This document shows positions 1-11,145 of a stretch of DNA of 64,000 bases, one piece after another. Positions within the stretch are counted from its first letter, which is position 1. Every line of letters begins with the position of its first letter. Made by a program: the position numbers and the translations under genes. A model generated the notes under the pieces. The model had not been told where the DNA came from and did no database searches. It saw only the letters and a program-made list of their open reading frames with translations. Origin of the DNA: Ampullaceana balthica (taxonomy: Eukaryota > Mollusca > Gastropoda > Lymnaeidae); NCBI GenBank assembly GCA_944989445.1, contig CALYLW010000316.1, forward strand, positions 558,001-622,000. Reading direction: 5' to 3'.

Positions 1-819
1 TCAGCTTATATGTAAATAATGTTCCTACTTCTTCATAGTTATTGTGACAGGTAACAATAAACTTTTGTTGAAATAATAATGAACAGTAAAATCTTTTTAT
101 CAAATTAGAAACTGTTTCAGTTCGTATTTTAAAATGTAATGTACATGTATAATAATAGAGTGTGAGTTTTGAAATAAAACAAGTACATGGTTATTATCAT
201 TAATTTATATTTAGACGTAGTCAATTGTAATTGAAGTAGACAACATATATATGCGGCCCGCCTATAACAATAAAGTTTTCAATGCGGCCCTCTGTAGAAA
301 AAAGTTTGCCAAACCCTGCACTATATGAATAGAAACCGTGCTACGTATAGACTCGTGATTTGGTGAACATTAAGTGTTATGTTTATGATTCTGCTGAGAA
401 GCCTTGGTTTGACCTTGCACGTTTCTTTAAATCTGGTTGGTAGCTTGTAATTGTGGTACGGGGAGGTTCTGTCAGATGCCGATTACTAGTTACTGTTCGA
501 TTCTTTGATATTATGAATTCTATCATGAAGTACAAAGATTCATTGTAATTTGTGTCTGGAGTTATTTGGAACTATTATTGAAATACTTCCTCGATTCTCC
601 TTTTAATAAAGCCCCCTTAAGAATAAGTTCGTTAAGCTCCAGCAGTTCTAGCCTCATTTGAAGTGACACCTTCCTTTCAGTAGTGTCTCCTGTTGACATA
701 TTCCGGACTTTAACTTATAATGCTTGCCTTTTGTTAATTCAGATTGCATTTGGATACCGCGATGCAAACTCTTTTTATTAAAACCCTTATATTATTAACT
801 TCACAGCCGTTTCTCTCTG
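1..819. other. Gene-free AT-rich spacer with a hAT-like 3' terminus
   Basis: No exon-like open frame is seen. Bases 250-319 look like the last part of a hAT-type element: they contain GCGGCCCGCC and GCGGCCCTCTG and end in GTTTGCCAAACCCTG, the mirror of the CAGGG-type start seen at 28628. The rest of that element is not visible or lies outside the window. The remainder of the stretch is plain AT-rich sequence. Confidence 0.4.
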
Positions 820-1262
820 TCTGTCTGTCGTCGTTCGCCGTCGGGCAGGCGGGCGGAAAAACAAAAATAAAAAAATGACCCACTTTCCGTGAAGCCATCT
901 AGTTGAAATTTGGCACATGGACCCGTGTCACCTAACAATGCATCGTATCAAAATTTCAGATCGATCGAACGTACCTTAATTAAATTAATGCATTTTTAGT
1001 TTATCTCTGTACAACGTATGTAATTCAATTTCACTGTTTGTTATTGTTTTTTTTTCACGTGACGGTTCAGTCACGCGTTGACGCCACCCGTCGATTCCCC
1101 ACACTCCCTCCCATCCCTTCCCCCATTTTTAAAGCCAGGGGATATCACTCGGTGTCAGTCTGTAAATGTTTGTCGCGTTTGAACATAATCAATACTTTTA
1201 GTTATGTCTCATATATAAGGGATTTATAGTCAGAACCTTAGTTTTCACGGGTCTTTTTTATT
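820..1262. repeat. Dispersed repeat family, copy 1
   Basis: This segment shares its layout with 10080-10530: a Gly/Arg-rich GC patch, a block with TCAAAATTTCAGATCGATCG, then ATTAAATTAATG, and near the end AGTTATGTCTC followed by ATATAAGG and GATTTATAGTC. Parts of the same block recur at about 8455-8600, 9175-9330 and 28120-28290. No transposase frame or clean terminal repeat was found, so the class is unknown. Confidence 0.5.
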
Positions 1263-1668
1263 TACTTTTTTCATAGTGTCGCTTCAAATTGCTAACTTAG
1301 TAATATGGCAGGATAGACGAAATGGATTGCCGTCTTTATCGATAAAAGCGCTAAGTCCTCTTTTCATTGTTATAGAAAACTTTTATTTTCTTCTTGGAAA
1401 TAAAATGTTAAATAATAAATTAATAACTTTAGTAAAAACTAAACAGTAAAGGTCAATACTTCAAAATTCGAATTTATCACCAACCAATCAGAACCAATCG
1501 CTCCCTACAACTTTTAAACTTAAAATCAATCCTAAATCATGTTCAACCCTTTGTTTGGGGTCAAGTTTTTTTGGGTTTTTTTTTGGACGTTCATTTATTT
1601 ATTTTTTGATATTATATAAATTTCAAATGAAAATTTTTATTTCATAAACTTTTAGGTCTGGGAAAACT

Positions 1669-1734
1669 GCTGTGACAACTTTGCCACCTGCTGTGACAAC
1701 TTTGCCACCTGCTGTGACAACGTTTCCATCTGCT
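1669..1734 (+). repeat. Short 21-bp tandem repeat
   Basis: The unit CTGCTGTGACAACTTTGCCAC is present about three times in tandem, and the last copy has diverged. It is a minor minisatellite in an otherwise featureless AT-rich stretch (1263-1937). Confidence 0.7.
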
Positions 1735-1937
1735 AAGGCAACTTCATCTAAACTCACCCCCCCCCAGATACGCCAAATTACAGATAAAATTATTTAAAGA
1801 TAAACGTGATTTGTTTTAGCTTTATTAGAGTCCATTATCTGGGCCTAATTTCGTTAAACTTTAAATATTTTTGTGCGAGTGTAAAGTTTTGGGGTTTTGA
1901 ATTGGGGTTTTGAAATAAATACATGAAGTGTCTTTTT

Positions 1938-4900
1938 ACGAGTGTGTGAGAGAGAGAGAGAGAGTGTGTGTCTGTGTGGGAGAGAGAGAGAGAGAGAGAG
2001 TGTGTGTGTTTGGGTGTGTGCGCGAGAGTGTGTGTGTGGGTGTGTGCGAGAGAGAGCGGGTGTGTGGGTGTATGTGCGCGGGTGTATGCGTGAGATGGGT
2101 GTGTGCGCGAGAGAGCGGGTGTGTGGGGGGTGTATGCGCGAGAGAGCGGGAGTGTGGGTGTGTGGTGTGGTGTGTGTGTGTGCGCGCGAGAGAGCGGGAG
2201 TGTGGGTGTGGGGTGTGTGTGCGCGCGAGAGAGCTGGTGGGTGGGTGTGATGTGGTGTGTGTTTGCGCGCGAGAGAGCGGGTGGTTGTGGTGTGTGTGTG
2301 TGCGCACGCGAGAGAGTGGTGCGCGCGCGAGAGAGAGCGGGTGTGTGTGGTGTGGTGTGTGTGTGCGCGTGAGAGAGGGTGGGTATGGTGTGGTGTGGTT
2401 TCTGTGCGCGCACGAGAGAGCGGGTGAGTGTGGTTTGTGTATGCACGCGAGAGAGAGCGGGTGGGTTGGTGTGTGTGCGCGCGCGCGATATAGTGGGTGG
2501 GTGTGGTGTGTGTGCGCGCGTGAGAGAGTGCGGGTGGGTGTGGTGTGTGTGTGTGTGCGCGAGAGAGAGAGCGGGTGGGTGTGGTATGTGTATGCGCGCG
2601 AGAGAGAGCCGGTGGGTATGGTGTTGTGTGGTGTGTGTGTGCGCACGCGAGAGAGCGGGTGGATGTGGTGTGGTATGTGTGTGCGCGCGTGAGAGAGCGG
2701 GTGTGTTTTGTGTGGTGTATGTGCGCGCATGAGAGAGCGGTTGAGTGTGGTGTGTGTGTGTGTGCGTGAGAGAGCGGGTGAGTGTTGTGTGATGTGTGCG
2801 TGCGTGTGAGAGAGCGGGTGAATGTGTGCGTGCGTGTGAGAGAGCGGTTGAGTGTGTGCGTGCGTGTGAGAGAGCGGGTGAGTGTATGCGTGCGTGTGGT
2901 GTGGTGAATGTGCGCGTGCGAGAGAGCGGGTGGGTGTGGAGTGGTGTTTGTGTGCGCGTAAGAGAGCGGGAGGGTGTGGTGTGGTGTGTGTGCGTGAGAG
3001 AGAGAGCGGGTGGGTGTGGTGTGTGTGTGTGTGTGCGTGCGTGCGAGAGAGAGAGAGCGGGTGGGTGTGGTATGTGTGTGCGCGATATGTGTGTGCGCGA
3101 GAGAGAGCGGGTGGGTGTGGTAAGTGTGTGCGCGCGAGAGATGAGGTGTGGTGTGTGTGGTGTGGTGTGAGTGCGCGCGCAAGAGAGCGGTTGGGTGGGG
3201 TGTGTGTGTGCGTTCGAGAGCGTGGATGGGTGGGTGTGGTGTGTGGGTGAGAGAGCGGTTGAGTGTGTGCCTGCGTGTGAGAGAGCGGGTGGATATGTGC
3301 GTGCGTGTGTGAGAGCGGGTGAGTGTGTGCGTTTGTGTGAGAGAGCGGGTGAGTGTGTGCGTTCGTGTGTGTGTGCGCGCGCGAAAGAGTGGGCGGCTGA
3401 GTGTGGTGTGGTGTGTGTGCGTGCGCGAGAGAGAGCGGGTGAGTGTGGTGTGGTGTGTGTGTGAGCGCGAGAGAGAGCGGATGAGTGTAAAGTGGCGAGT
3501 GAGAGTGGGTGTGGTGTGTGTGTGGTGTGTGTGTGCGCGCGAGAGAGAGCGGGTGGGTGTGGTGTGTGTGCGCGCTCGAGAGAGCGGGTGGGTGTGGTGT
3601 GGTGTGTGTGCGCTCGAGAGAGAGTGTGTTGGTGGGGTGTGGTGTGTGTGCGCGAGAGAAAGAGAGCGGGCGCGAGAGAGTGGTGGGTGTGTGGGTGTGG
3701 TTTGGAGTGTGGGCGCGCGCGTGAGAGCGGGTGTGGTGTGTGTATACGCGCGCGAGAGAGCCGGTGTGTGTGGTGTGGTGTGTGTGTGCGCACGCGAGAG
3801 ACCGTGTGGGTGTGGTGTGATGTGTGTGTGTGCGCTCACGAGAGATAGGGTGAGTCTGGTGTGGTGTGTATGCGCGCGTGAGAGAGTGGTTGAGTGTGGT
3901 GTGGTAGGTGTTTGTGCGCGTGAGAGCGGGTGAGTGTTGTGTGGTGTGTGTGTGCGCGTGAGAGAGCGTGTTTTTGCGTGCGTGAGAGAGAGCGGGTGAG
4001 TGTGTGCGTGCGTGTGAGAGAGCGGTTGAATGTGTGCGTGCGTGTGGTGTGGTGAATGTGCGCGTGCGAGAGAGCAGGTTGGTGTGGTGTGGTGTTTGTG
4101 TGCGCGTAAGAGAGCGGGAGGGTGTTGTGTTGTGTGTGTGCGCGCGCGTGGGAGCGGGTGGGTGTTGTGTGGTGTGTGTGTGCGCGCGCGAGCAAGCGGA
4201 TGGGTGTAAAGTGTTGTGTGCGCGCGTTAGAGAGCGGGTGGGTGTGATGTGGTGTGTGTGCGCACGCGAGAAAGCGGGTGGGTGTGGGGTGGGGTGGTGG
4301 GTGTGCGCTCGAGAGAGAGTGGGTGGGTGTGGTGTGTGTGCGCGAGAGAGCGAGAGCGGGTGGGTGTGGTTTGGTATGTGTGCGCGCGCGAGATAGCGGG
4401 TGGGTGTGGTGTGTGTGTGCGCGCGAGAGAGCAGGTGTGGTGTGGTGTGTATGCGCGCGAGAGAGAGCCAGTGGGTGTGGTGTGGTGTGTGTGTGCATAC
4501 GCGAGAGAGCGGGTGGGTGTGGTGTGGTGTGTGTGTGCGTGCGTGAGAGAGCGGGTGTGTGTGGTGTGGTTTATGTGCGCCCATGAGAGAGCGGTTGAGT
4601 GTGGTGTGGTGTGTGTGTGCGCGTGAAAGAGCGGGTGAGTGTTGTGTGGTGTGTGCGTGCGTGTGAGAGAGCGGGTGTGTGTGTGTGCGTGTGAGAGAGC
4701 GGGTGAGTGTGTGCGTGCGTGTGAGAGAGCGGGTGAGTGTGTGCGTTCGTGTGTGTGCGTGTGAGAGAGCGGGTGAGTGTATGCGTGCGTGTGGTGTGGT
4801 GAATGTGTGCTTGCGAGAGAGCGGGTGGGTGTGGAGTGTGTGCGCGCGCGAGATAGCGGGTGGGTGTGGTGTGTGTGTCCGCGCGAGAGAGAGCGTGTGG

Positions 4901-7900
4901 GTGTGGTGTGTGTGATCGTGCGTGCGAGAGAGAGCGGGTGGGTGTGTTGTGGTGCGTTCTGGTGTGTGTGTGCGCGCGAGCGAGAGTGGGTGGGTGTGGT
5001 GTGTGTGTGCGCGCGAGAGAGAGTGGGTGGGTGTGGTGGGTGTGCGCTTGCGAGAGAGCGGGTGGGTGTGGTGTGTGTGTATGCGCGCGAGAGAGGGCGG
5101 GTGGGTGTGGTGGGTGTGTGCGCGCGAGAGAGTGGGTGGGTGTGGTGTGTGTGTATGCGCGCGAGAGAGGGCGGGTGGGTGTGGTGGGTGTGTGCGCGCG
5201 AGAGAGTGGGTGGGTGTGGTGTGGTGTGGTGTGTGTGCGCGAGAGAGAGAGAGAGCGGGTGGGTGTGTTGTGGTGTGTTCTGGTGTGGTGTGTGTGCGCG
5301 CGAGCGAGAGTGGGTGGGTGTGGTGTGTGTGTGCGCGCGAGAGAGAGTGGGTGGGTGTGGTGTGTGTGCGCTTGCGAGAGAGCGGGTGGATGGGTGTGGT
5401 GTGTGTGTATGCGCGCGAGAGAGCGGGTGGTTGGGTGTGGTGTGGTGTGTGCGCGCGCGCGAGAAAGCGGGTGGGTGTGGTGTGGTGTGGTGTGGAGTGT
5501 GTGCGCTTGCCAGAAAGCGGATGGGTGGGTGTGGTGTGGGTGTGCGCGAGAGAGCGGGTGGATGGGTGTGGTGTGGTGTGTGTGCGCGCGAGAGAGCGAA
5601 TTGGTGGGTGTGGTGTGTGGGTGCGCGCGCGAGAGAGTGGTGGGTGGGTGTGGTTTGGTGTGTGGGCGCGCGCGAGAGAGCGGGTGGGTGTGGTGTGGTG
5701 TGTGTGTGCGCACGCGAGAGACCGTGTGGGTGTGGTGTGATGTGTGTGTGCGCGCACGAGAGAAAGGGTGAGTCTGGTGTGGTGTGTGTTTGAGCGCGTG
5801 AGAGAGCGGGTGAGTGTTGTGTGGTGTGTGTGTGCGCGTGAGAGAGCGTGTTTGTGCGTGCGTGAGAGAGAGCGGGTGGGTGTGTGCGTGCGTGTGAGAG
5901 AGCGGGTGAGTTTGTGCGTGCATGTGAGAGAGCGGGCGAGTGTGTGCGTGCGGGTGAGTGTGTGCGTGCGGGTGAGTGTGTGCGTTCGTGTGTGTGTGTG
6001 TGTGCGTGTGAGAGAGGGCGACAGGGTGTGTGGTCTGTGTGTGTGCGCGCGAGAGAGAGAGGGCGGTGGGTGTAGTGTGGTGTGTGTGTGCTCGCGCGAG
6101 AGAGCGGATGGGTGTGGTGTGCGTGCGCGCGCGAGAGAGAGCGGATTGGTGTGGTGTGGTGTGTGTGCGCGCGAGAGAGAGTGGGTGGGTGTGGTGTGTG
6201 TGCGCTTGCGAGAGAGCGGGTGGGTGTGGTGTGTGTGTGTGTGTGCGCGAGAGAGGGCGGGTGGGTGTGGTGGGTGTGCGCGCGCGCAAGAGGGCTGGTG
6301 GGTGTGGTGTGTGTGTTTGCGCGCGCGAGAGAGAGGGACGGTGGGTGTGTGTGTGTGCGCGCGCGAGAGAGCGGGTGGATGTGGTGTGTGCGCGCGCGAG
6401 AGAGAGAGCGGGTGGGTGTAGTGTGGTGTGTGTGCGCGCGAGAGAGAGCGGGTGGGTGGGTGTGGTGTGCGCGCGAGAGAGCGGAGGGGTGGGTGTGGTG
6501 TGTGCGAGAGAGAGAGAGAGCGTTTGGGTGTGGTGTGATGTTTGTGCGCGCGCGAGAGAGAGAGAGAGCGGGTGGGTGTGGTGTGGTGTGTGTGCGCGCG
6601 CGAGAGAGCGGGTGGGTGTGGTGTGGAGTGTGTGCGCTTGCGAGAGAGCGGGTGGGTGGGTGTGGTGTGGGTGTGCGCGCGAGAGAGCGGGTGGATGGGT
6701 GTGGTGTGGTGTGTGTGCGCGCGAGAGAGAGAGCGGGTGGGTGGGTGTGGTGTAGTGTGTGTGCGCGCGCGAGAGAGCGGGTGGGTGTGGTGTGGTGTGG
6801 AGTGTGTGCGCTTGCGAGAGAGCGGGTGGGTGGGTGTGGTGTGGGTGTGCGCGCGAGAGAGCGGGTGGATGGGTGTTGTGTGGTGTGTGTGCGCGCGAGA
6901 GAGCGGATTGGTGGGTGTGGTGTGTGGGTGCGCGCGTGAGAGCGGGTGTGGTGTGTATGCGCGCGCGAGAGAGCCGGTGGGTGTGGTGTGTGTGTGCGCG
7001 TGAGAGAGCGTGTTTGTGCGTGCGTGAGAGAGAGCGGGTGGGTGTGTGCGTGCGTGTGAGAGAGCGGATGAGTGTGTGCGTGTGTGTGAGAGAGCGGGTG
7101 AGTTTGTGCGTGCTTGTGAGAGAGCGGGCGAGTGTGTGCGTGCGGGTGAGTGTGTGTGTGCGTTCGTGTGTGTGTGCGTGTGAGAGAGGGCGACAGGGTG
7201 TGGTCTGTGTGTGTGCGCGAGAGAGATTGAGGGCGGTGGGTGTAGTGTGGTGTGTGTGTGCTCGCGCGAGAGAGCGGATGGGTGTGGTGTGCGTGCGTGC
7301 GCGAGAGAGAGCGGATTGGTGTGGTGTGGTGTGTGTGCGCGTGAGAGAGAGCGGGTGGGTGGGTGTGTGGTGGTGTGTGTGCTCGCGAGAGAGAGCGGGT
7401 GGGTGGGTGTGTTGTGTGTGTGCGCGCGAGAGAGCGGGTGGGTGGGTGTGTGTACGCGCGCGAGGGAGCGGGTGGGTGTGTGTGGTGTGGATTTGTGTGC
7501 GCGCGCGAGAAAGCGGGTGGGTGGATGTGGTGTGGTGTGTGTGTGCGCGCGAGAGAGCGGGTGGGTGGGTGTGGTGTGGTGTGGTGTGTGTGTGCGCGGG
7601 AGAGAGCGTATGGGGGGTGGTGTGTGGGCGCGCGTGAGAGAGCGGTTGAGTGTATGCGTGCGTGTCAGAGAGCGGACGAGTGTATGCGTGTGAGAGATCG
7701 GGTGAGTGTGTGCGTGCGTGTGAGAGAGCGAGTGAGTGTGTGCGTGCGTGTGAGAGAGCGGGTAAGTGTGTGCGTGCGGGTGAGTGTGTTCGTGCGTGTG
7801 TGTGTGCGTGTGAGAGAGCGGGGGAGTGTGTGCGTGCGTGTGGTGTGGTGTATGTGCGCGTGGTGTGGTGTATGTGCGCGCGAGAGAGAGCGTGGGTGGG

Positions 7901-7969
7901 TGTGGAGTGTGTGTGCGCGAGAGAAAACGGGAGGGTGTGGTGTGGTGTGTGTGCTCGCGCGAGACAGCG
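1938..7969. repeat. 6-kb GT/GA/CG-rich satellite array
   Basis: This is a long array of variable units of roughly 30-60 bp. Each unit is built from blocks of (GT)n, GTGGTGTGGT, GCGCGC, GAGAGAGCGGGTG and GTGTGCGTGCGTG. The + strand has almost no TA and few TGA triplets in phase, so very long stop-free frames arise on both strands: His/Thr/Arg/Ser-rich on the minus strand, Cys/Val/Arg/Gly-rich on the plus strand. The residues follow the satellite letters, and no recognised domain, start context or splice site is seen, so these frames are not genes. Larger segments are repeated inside the array (see findings). It ends where the foldback element at 7971 begins. Confidence 0.9.
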
Positions 7970-7970
7970 G

Positions 7971-8335
7971 GTAAATAGAAGTAAAAAAAGATTTTTAAAA
8001 ACCACGTTTTTACAAGCGGACTAAAAAGAAGAAACTAATTTAAAACTTATTAGTTCAAGTACTTCGATTTAATATGACTAAAAACGTGGGGCGGGCGCTT
8101 ATGAGGTTTAACATATGCGGTTCACTCATTCTCTCACTTATAGATCTCTCTTTTGCCTTCTAAATTAGAAATCTTTAATTTTTTATACCAAACACCCACC
8201 CCGCGTTTTTAGTCATATTAAATCGAAGTACTTGAACTCATAAGTTTTAAATTATTTTCTTCTTTTTAGTCCACTTATAACAACCTGATTTTTAAAAATA
8301 TTTTTTTACCTCTATTTATTTTACCAAACACCTCA
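7971..8335. mobile_element. Foldback (long inverted repeat) element, copy 1
   Basis: The left arm (about 7971-8095) and right arm (about 8193-8335) are near-perfect reverse complements. Both carry the block ACTAAAAAGAAGAAA, the palindromic neighbour CAAGTACTTCGATTTAATA and an ACGTGGGGCGGGCG or CCACCCCGCG inner end. The spacer is about 100 bp and has no open frame. The structure is that of a non-autonomous foldback or MITE-like element. Confidence 0.8.
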
Positions 8336-8639
8336 CAAGCGCCCGTCCAACGTTTTAAAAACTTTGTGATGTGGTCACGGGGCGAACTCACAGATGTCAA
8401 CAAAAGCCGACGGTACAGATGCTTTTATATAGACTATAGATAAATTAAAAGTTCAATAATTTAATAACGGTACATTTGATCGATCTGAAATTTTGATACA
8501 ATGCATTGTCATCCAAGATCTATCTGTGGTAAAATTTTCAGATCTCTAGGACCATCAGAAGTGGTTCAATTTTATTTGGCAGATTTGAAAAAATCTTGGA
8601 CAAACAATGCCCAACGAAAGCGAGTTAATAAAAACGTGG

Positions 8640-9062
8640 TAAAAAAAAAGATTTTCAAAAACCACGTTTTTATAAGCGGACTAAAAAGAAGAATCGAATT
8701 TAAAACTTATAAGTTCAAGTACTTCGATTTAATATGACTAAAAACGTGGGGCGGGCGCTTATGAGGTTTAACATATGCGGTTCACTCATTCTCTCACTTA
8801 TAGATCTCTCTTTTGCCTTCTAAATTAGAAATCTTTAATTTTTATACCAAACACCCACCCCGCGTTTTTAGTCATATTAAATCGAAGTACTTGAACTAAT
8901 AAGTTTTAAATTATTTTCTTCTTTTTAGTCCGCTTATAATAACGTGGTTTTAAAAAATATTTTTTTACTTCTATTTATTTTATTCTTTTTAGTCCACTTA
9001 TAACAACCTGATTTTTAAAAATATTTTTTTACCTCTATTTATTTTACCAAACACCTCACAAG
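8640..9062. mobile_element. Foldback element, copy 2 with duplicated arm end
   Basis: This is a second copy of the element at 7971-8335, about 660 bp downstream, with the sequence between them (dispersed repeat block 8455-8600) repeated at 9175-9330. The right arm ends twice in tandem (about 8915-8985 and 8985-9055), so copy 2 has an extra arm terminus. A third arm start (AAAAACGTGGTAA) appears near 9355-9380. Confidence 0.75.
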
Positions 9063-9404
9063 CGCCCGCCCAACGTTTTAAAAACATTGTGATGTGGTCA
9101 CGGGGCGAACTCACAGATGTCAACAAAAGCCGACGGTACAGATGCTTTTATATAGATAAACTAAAAAGTTCAATAATTTAATAACGGTACATTCGATCGA
9201 TCTGAAATTTTGATACAATGCATTGTCATCCAAGATCTATCTGTGGTAACATTTTCAGATCTCTAGGACCATCAGAAGTGGTTCAATTTTACGTTGGCAG
9301 ATTTGAAAAAATCTTGGACATACCAACAAACAATGCCCAACGAAAGCGAGTTAATAAAAACGTGGTAATAAAAACGTGGTAAAATGCATGCCCCCCCCCC
9401 TTTC

Positions 9405-9508
9405 TTTTTTCATCGCACTATACTTGTAACAGTGATCAGTGGACCCCAGCGAGGGTCATTCGTCATGCTAATTAGCACATACTCGCTTTGGTGAAATATA
9501 TATATATG
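9405..9508 (-). mobile_element. Helitron-family fragment (5' end, minus strand)
   Basis: Read on the minus strand, the piece runs from a TATATATATATTTCACC start into GACGAATGACCC and TCGCTGGGGTC. This matches the first 80 bases or so of the complete short Helitron at 42485-42804. The rest is missing. Confidence 0.5.
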
Positions 9509-10079
9509 GATGGCTTGTTTTGCGTCAGTTAGGGCCCGCCTTAATAGATAATATCTTATATTTGTTGGTTTTTTTTAATTTTTTTTAATTTTATTTTTTA
9601 TAAATATCATTACAAAAAAATTCATACTTAAACAGGTTTTTTTATGTTAAAATGGTTTTTAAAATTTAAATTGTGCACGGGGTAAATGGAATAGATCAAT
9701 TTTTCAGCTGGTTCCATAATAACAAAAGACAGCAATTATTAATTAAGTTGAAAAAGATATTTTTAAAATTACGCATCTGGATTTTAATTCGAAAATATTG
9801 TAACCTATCAAATTAACAAACCATAATATCTTTAGACTTTATTATTTCTTTAATAAATTTTTCGTCATAAATTGACTCTACTCTAATCAAAAATTAGATG
9901 CTTAAGTCAGGACCGAGTTATGCCCTACTAAGCACAAACCCACATTGGTGCCCCGGACCTGCCAATGGATGCCGGCAGGCCTATATTGACTAAAGCTGTC
10001 TAAAGCTAAATCTAACATAGGTGAGCGCCCCACTTTTAAAATCCTTTATATTAACTCGTGGCGTCTGGTTGCATGCTTG
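9509..10079. other. AT-rich spacer, nothing recognised
   Basis: Long T and A runs followed by a GC-richer patch (about 9910-10020) with GGCCCGCC-type words, possibly worn transposon ends. No open frame, exon or clear repeat pair was found. Confidence 0.4.
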
Positions 10080-10530
10080 ATTGTTTGTTTGCCGAAAAAC
10101 CTTTGATCGATATTTAGCCCACTTCCCCATATGCGAGCTGAAATTTTGCAGACAGACTCGTGCCGACGATAAAAAAGATCTATCAAAATTTTATATCGAT
10201 CGACTGTACTGTAATTAAATTAATGAATTTTTAGATTATCTCGATTTATCTCTATGTAGCATGTTAATTTTAGTACCAGATACATTCCTGTCGCGCGGTG
10301 CAGTGCATATTATTGACGATACTTTTTAAAAATATATTCGAAAATCTGTTAATTTTTATGATAATCTGTCACGTGGTGCGCATTGTATTAAACATGTTTA
10401 ACGAGACATAACTAAAATTTTGGATTTTTTAAATTGTCGTGCTGTTCATAATGAACATTCTTTTAGTTATGTCTCGTATATAAAGGATTTATAGTCAAAA
10501 ACTTTGTTTTTTACGGGGTTTTTTTTATTG
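10080..10530. repeat. Dispersed repeat family, copy 2
   Basis: Parallel to 820-1262: the shared blocks include TTTTATATCGATCGAC, ATTAAATTAATGAATTTTTAG and AGTTATGTCTCGTATATAA with GGATTTATAGTCAAAAAC. It is diverged and carries no coding frame. Confidence 0.5.
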
Positions 10531-11145
10531 TGTCTTCATTGCCGTAACAAATATTACCAGCGCCAGCACCCAATATAAATTTTAAAATAAGATACATTTC
10601 ATTTGACAAAATAATTACTTTTATAATGATAATTAACACAGCCATTGTACACCAGAGATAAATGAAAAAATGATGTAGCAGAAAATAAACTCTCTACTTT
10701 TAGAACTAAACAACAAGTACAATGTAAATCTTGAACTTACTAATGGAAAAGCAAAATATAAATTTTAAAAACACACTAAAATACTCTAAATTGTGTCTTT
10801 TAACGGAAAATCGTACTGCCAACAATTACAAACACACACACACACACGCGTGTCTTTTATTATGTCATGAGATACAAAATACACAAACAAATTGTGCATG
10901 CAATTCAAACAATAAATTTGAGCTTTATTTTAAACTAATACAACAGTAAACGTTTCGGCTATAATGCCTTCATCAGTACAATTAACATAAAGAACGTACT
11001 TACATAAGTAATAAAATTATATTTAAATTCTTCAGACACACTATATCATAAAATAATTATGTAAAAGAAAAAGAAAGGAAAACCAACAGAAAAAAACTCT
11101 GTCATCAGAGTTAATTTGGCACAATAAATATGCTCCAATCTCTGG
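10531..11145. other. Repeat-rich spacer with a (CA)n microsatellite
   Basis: No exon was found. A CA dinucleotide run lies at about 10830-10848. Bases 10941-10980 hold a hammerhead-like motif on the minus strand, described separately, and are probably a remnant of a Penelope-like element. Confidence 0.5.
10951..10977 (-). other. Hammerhead-ribozyme-like core (Penelope-like remnant)
   Basis: On the minus strand, CTGATGA (10976-10970) is followed by a GGC/GCC stem with an ATTATA loop, and then GAAAC (10956-10952). This is the order of the hammerhead catalytic core (CUGANGA, stem II, GAAA). One extra A sits between the first box and the stem, and I could not find a convincing cleavage strand or stem I here, so activity is doubtful. 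Related degenerate copies lie at about 46212-46290 and 55318-55375. Hammerhead motifs are known from Penelope-like retroelements. Confidence 0.4.

Noticed and set aside
2041..2100. Telomere-like repeat
   Set aside because: GGGTGT words occur but no regular telomeric hexamer array is present.
1835..8005. Very long His/Thr/Arg-rich frames (up to 1273 codons) on the minus strand and Cys/Val/Arg-rich frames on the plus strand
   Set aside because: They are direct read-outs of the GT/GA/CG satellite, open in several overlapping frames at once, with no domain, codon bias or splice structure.
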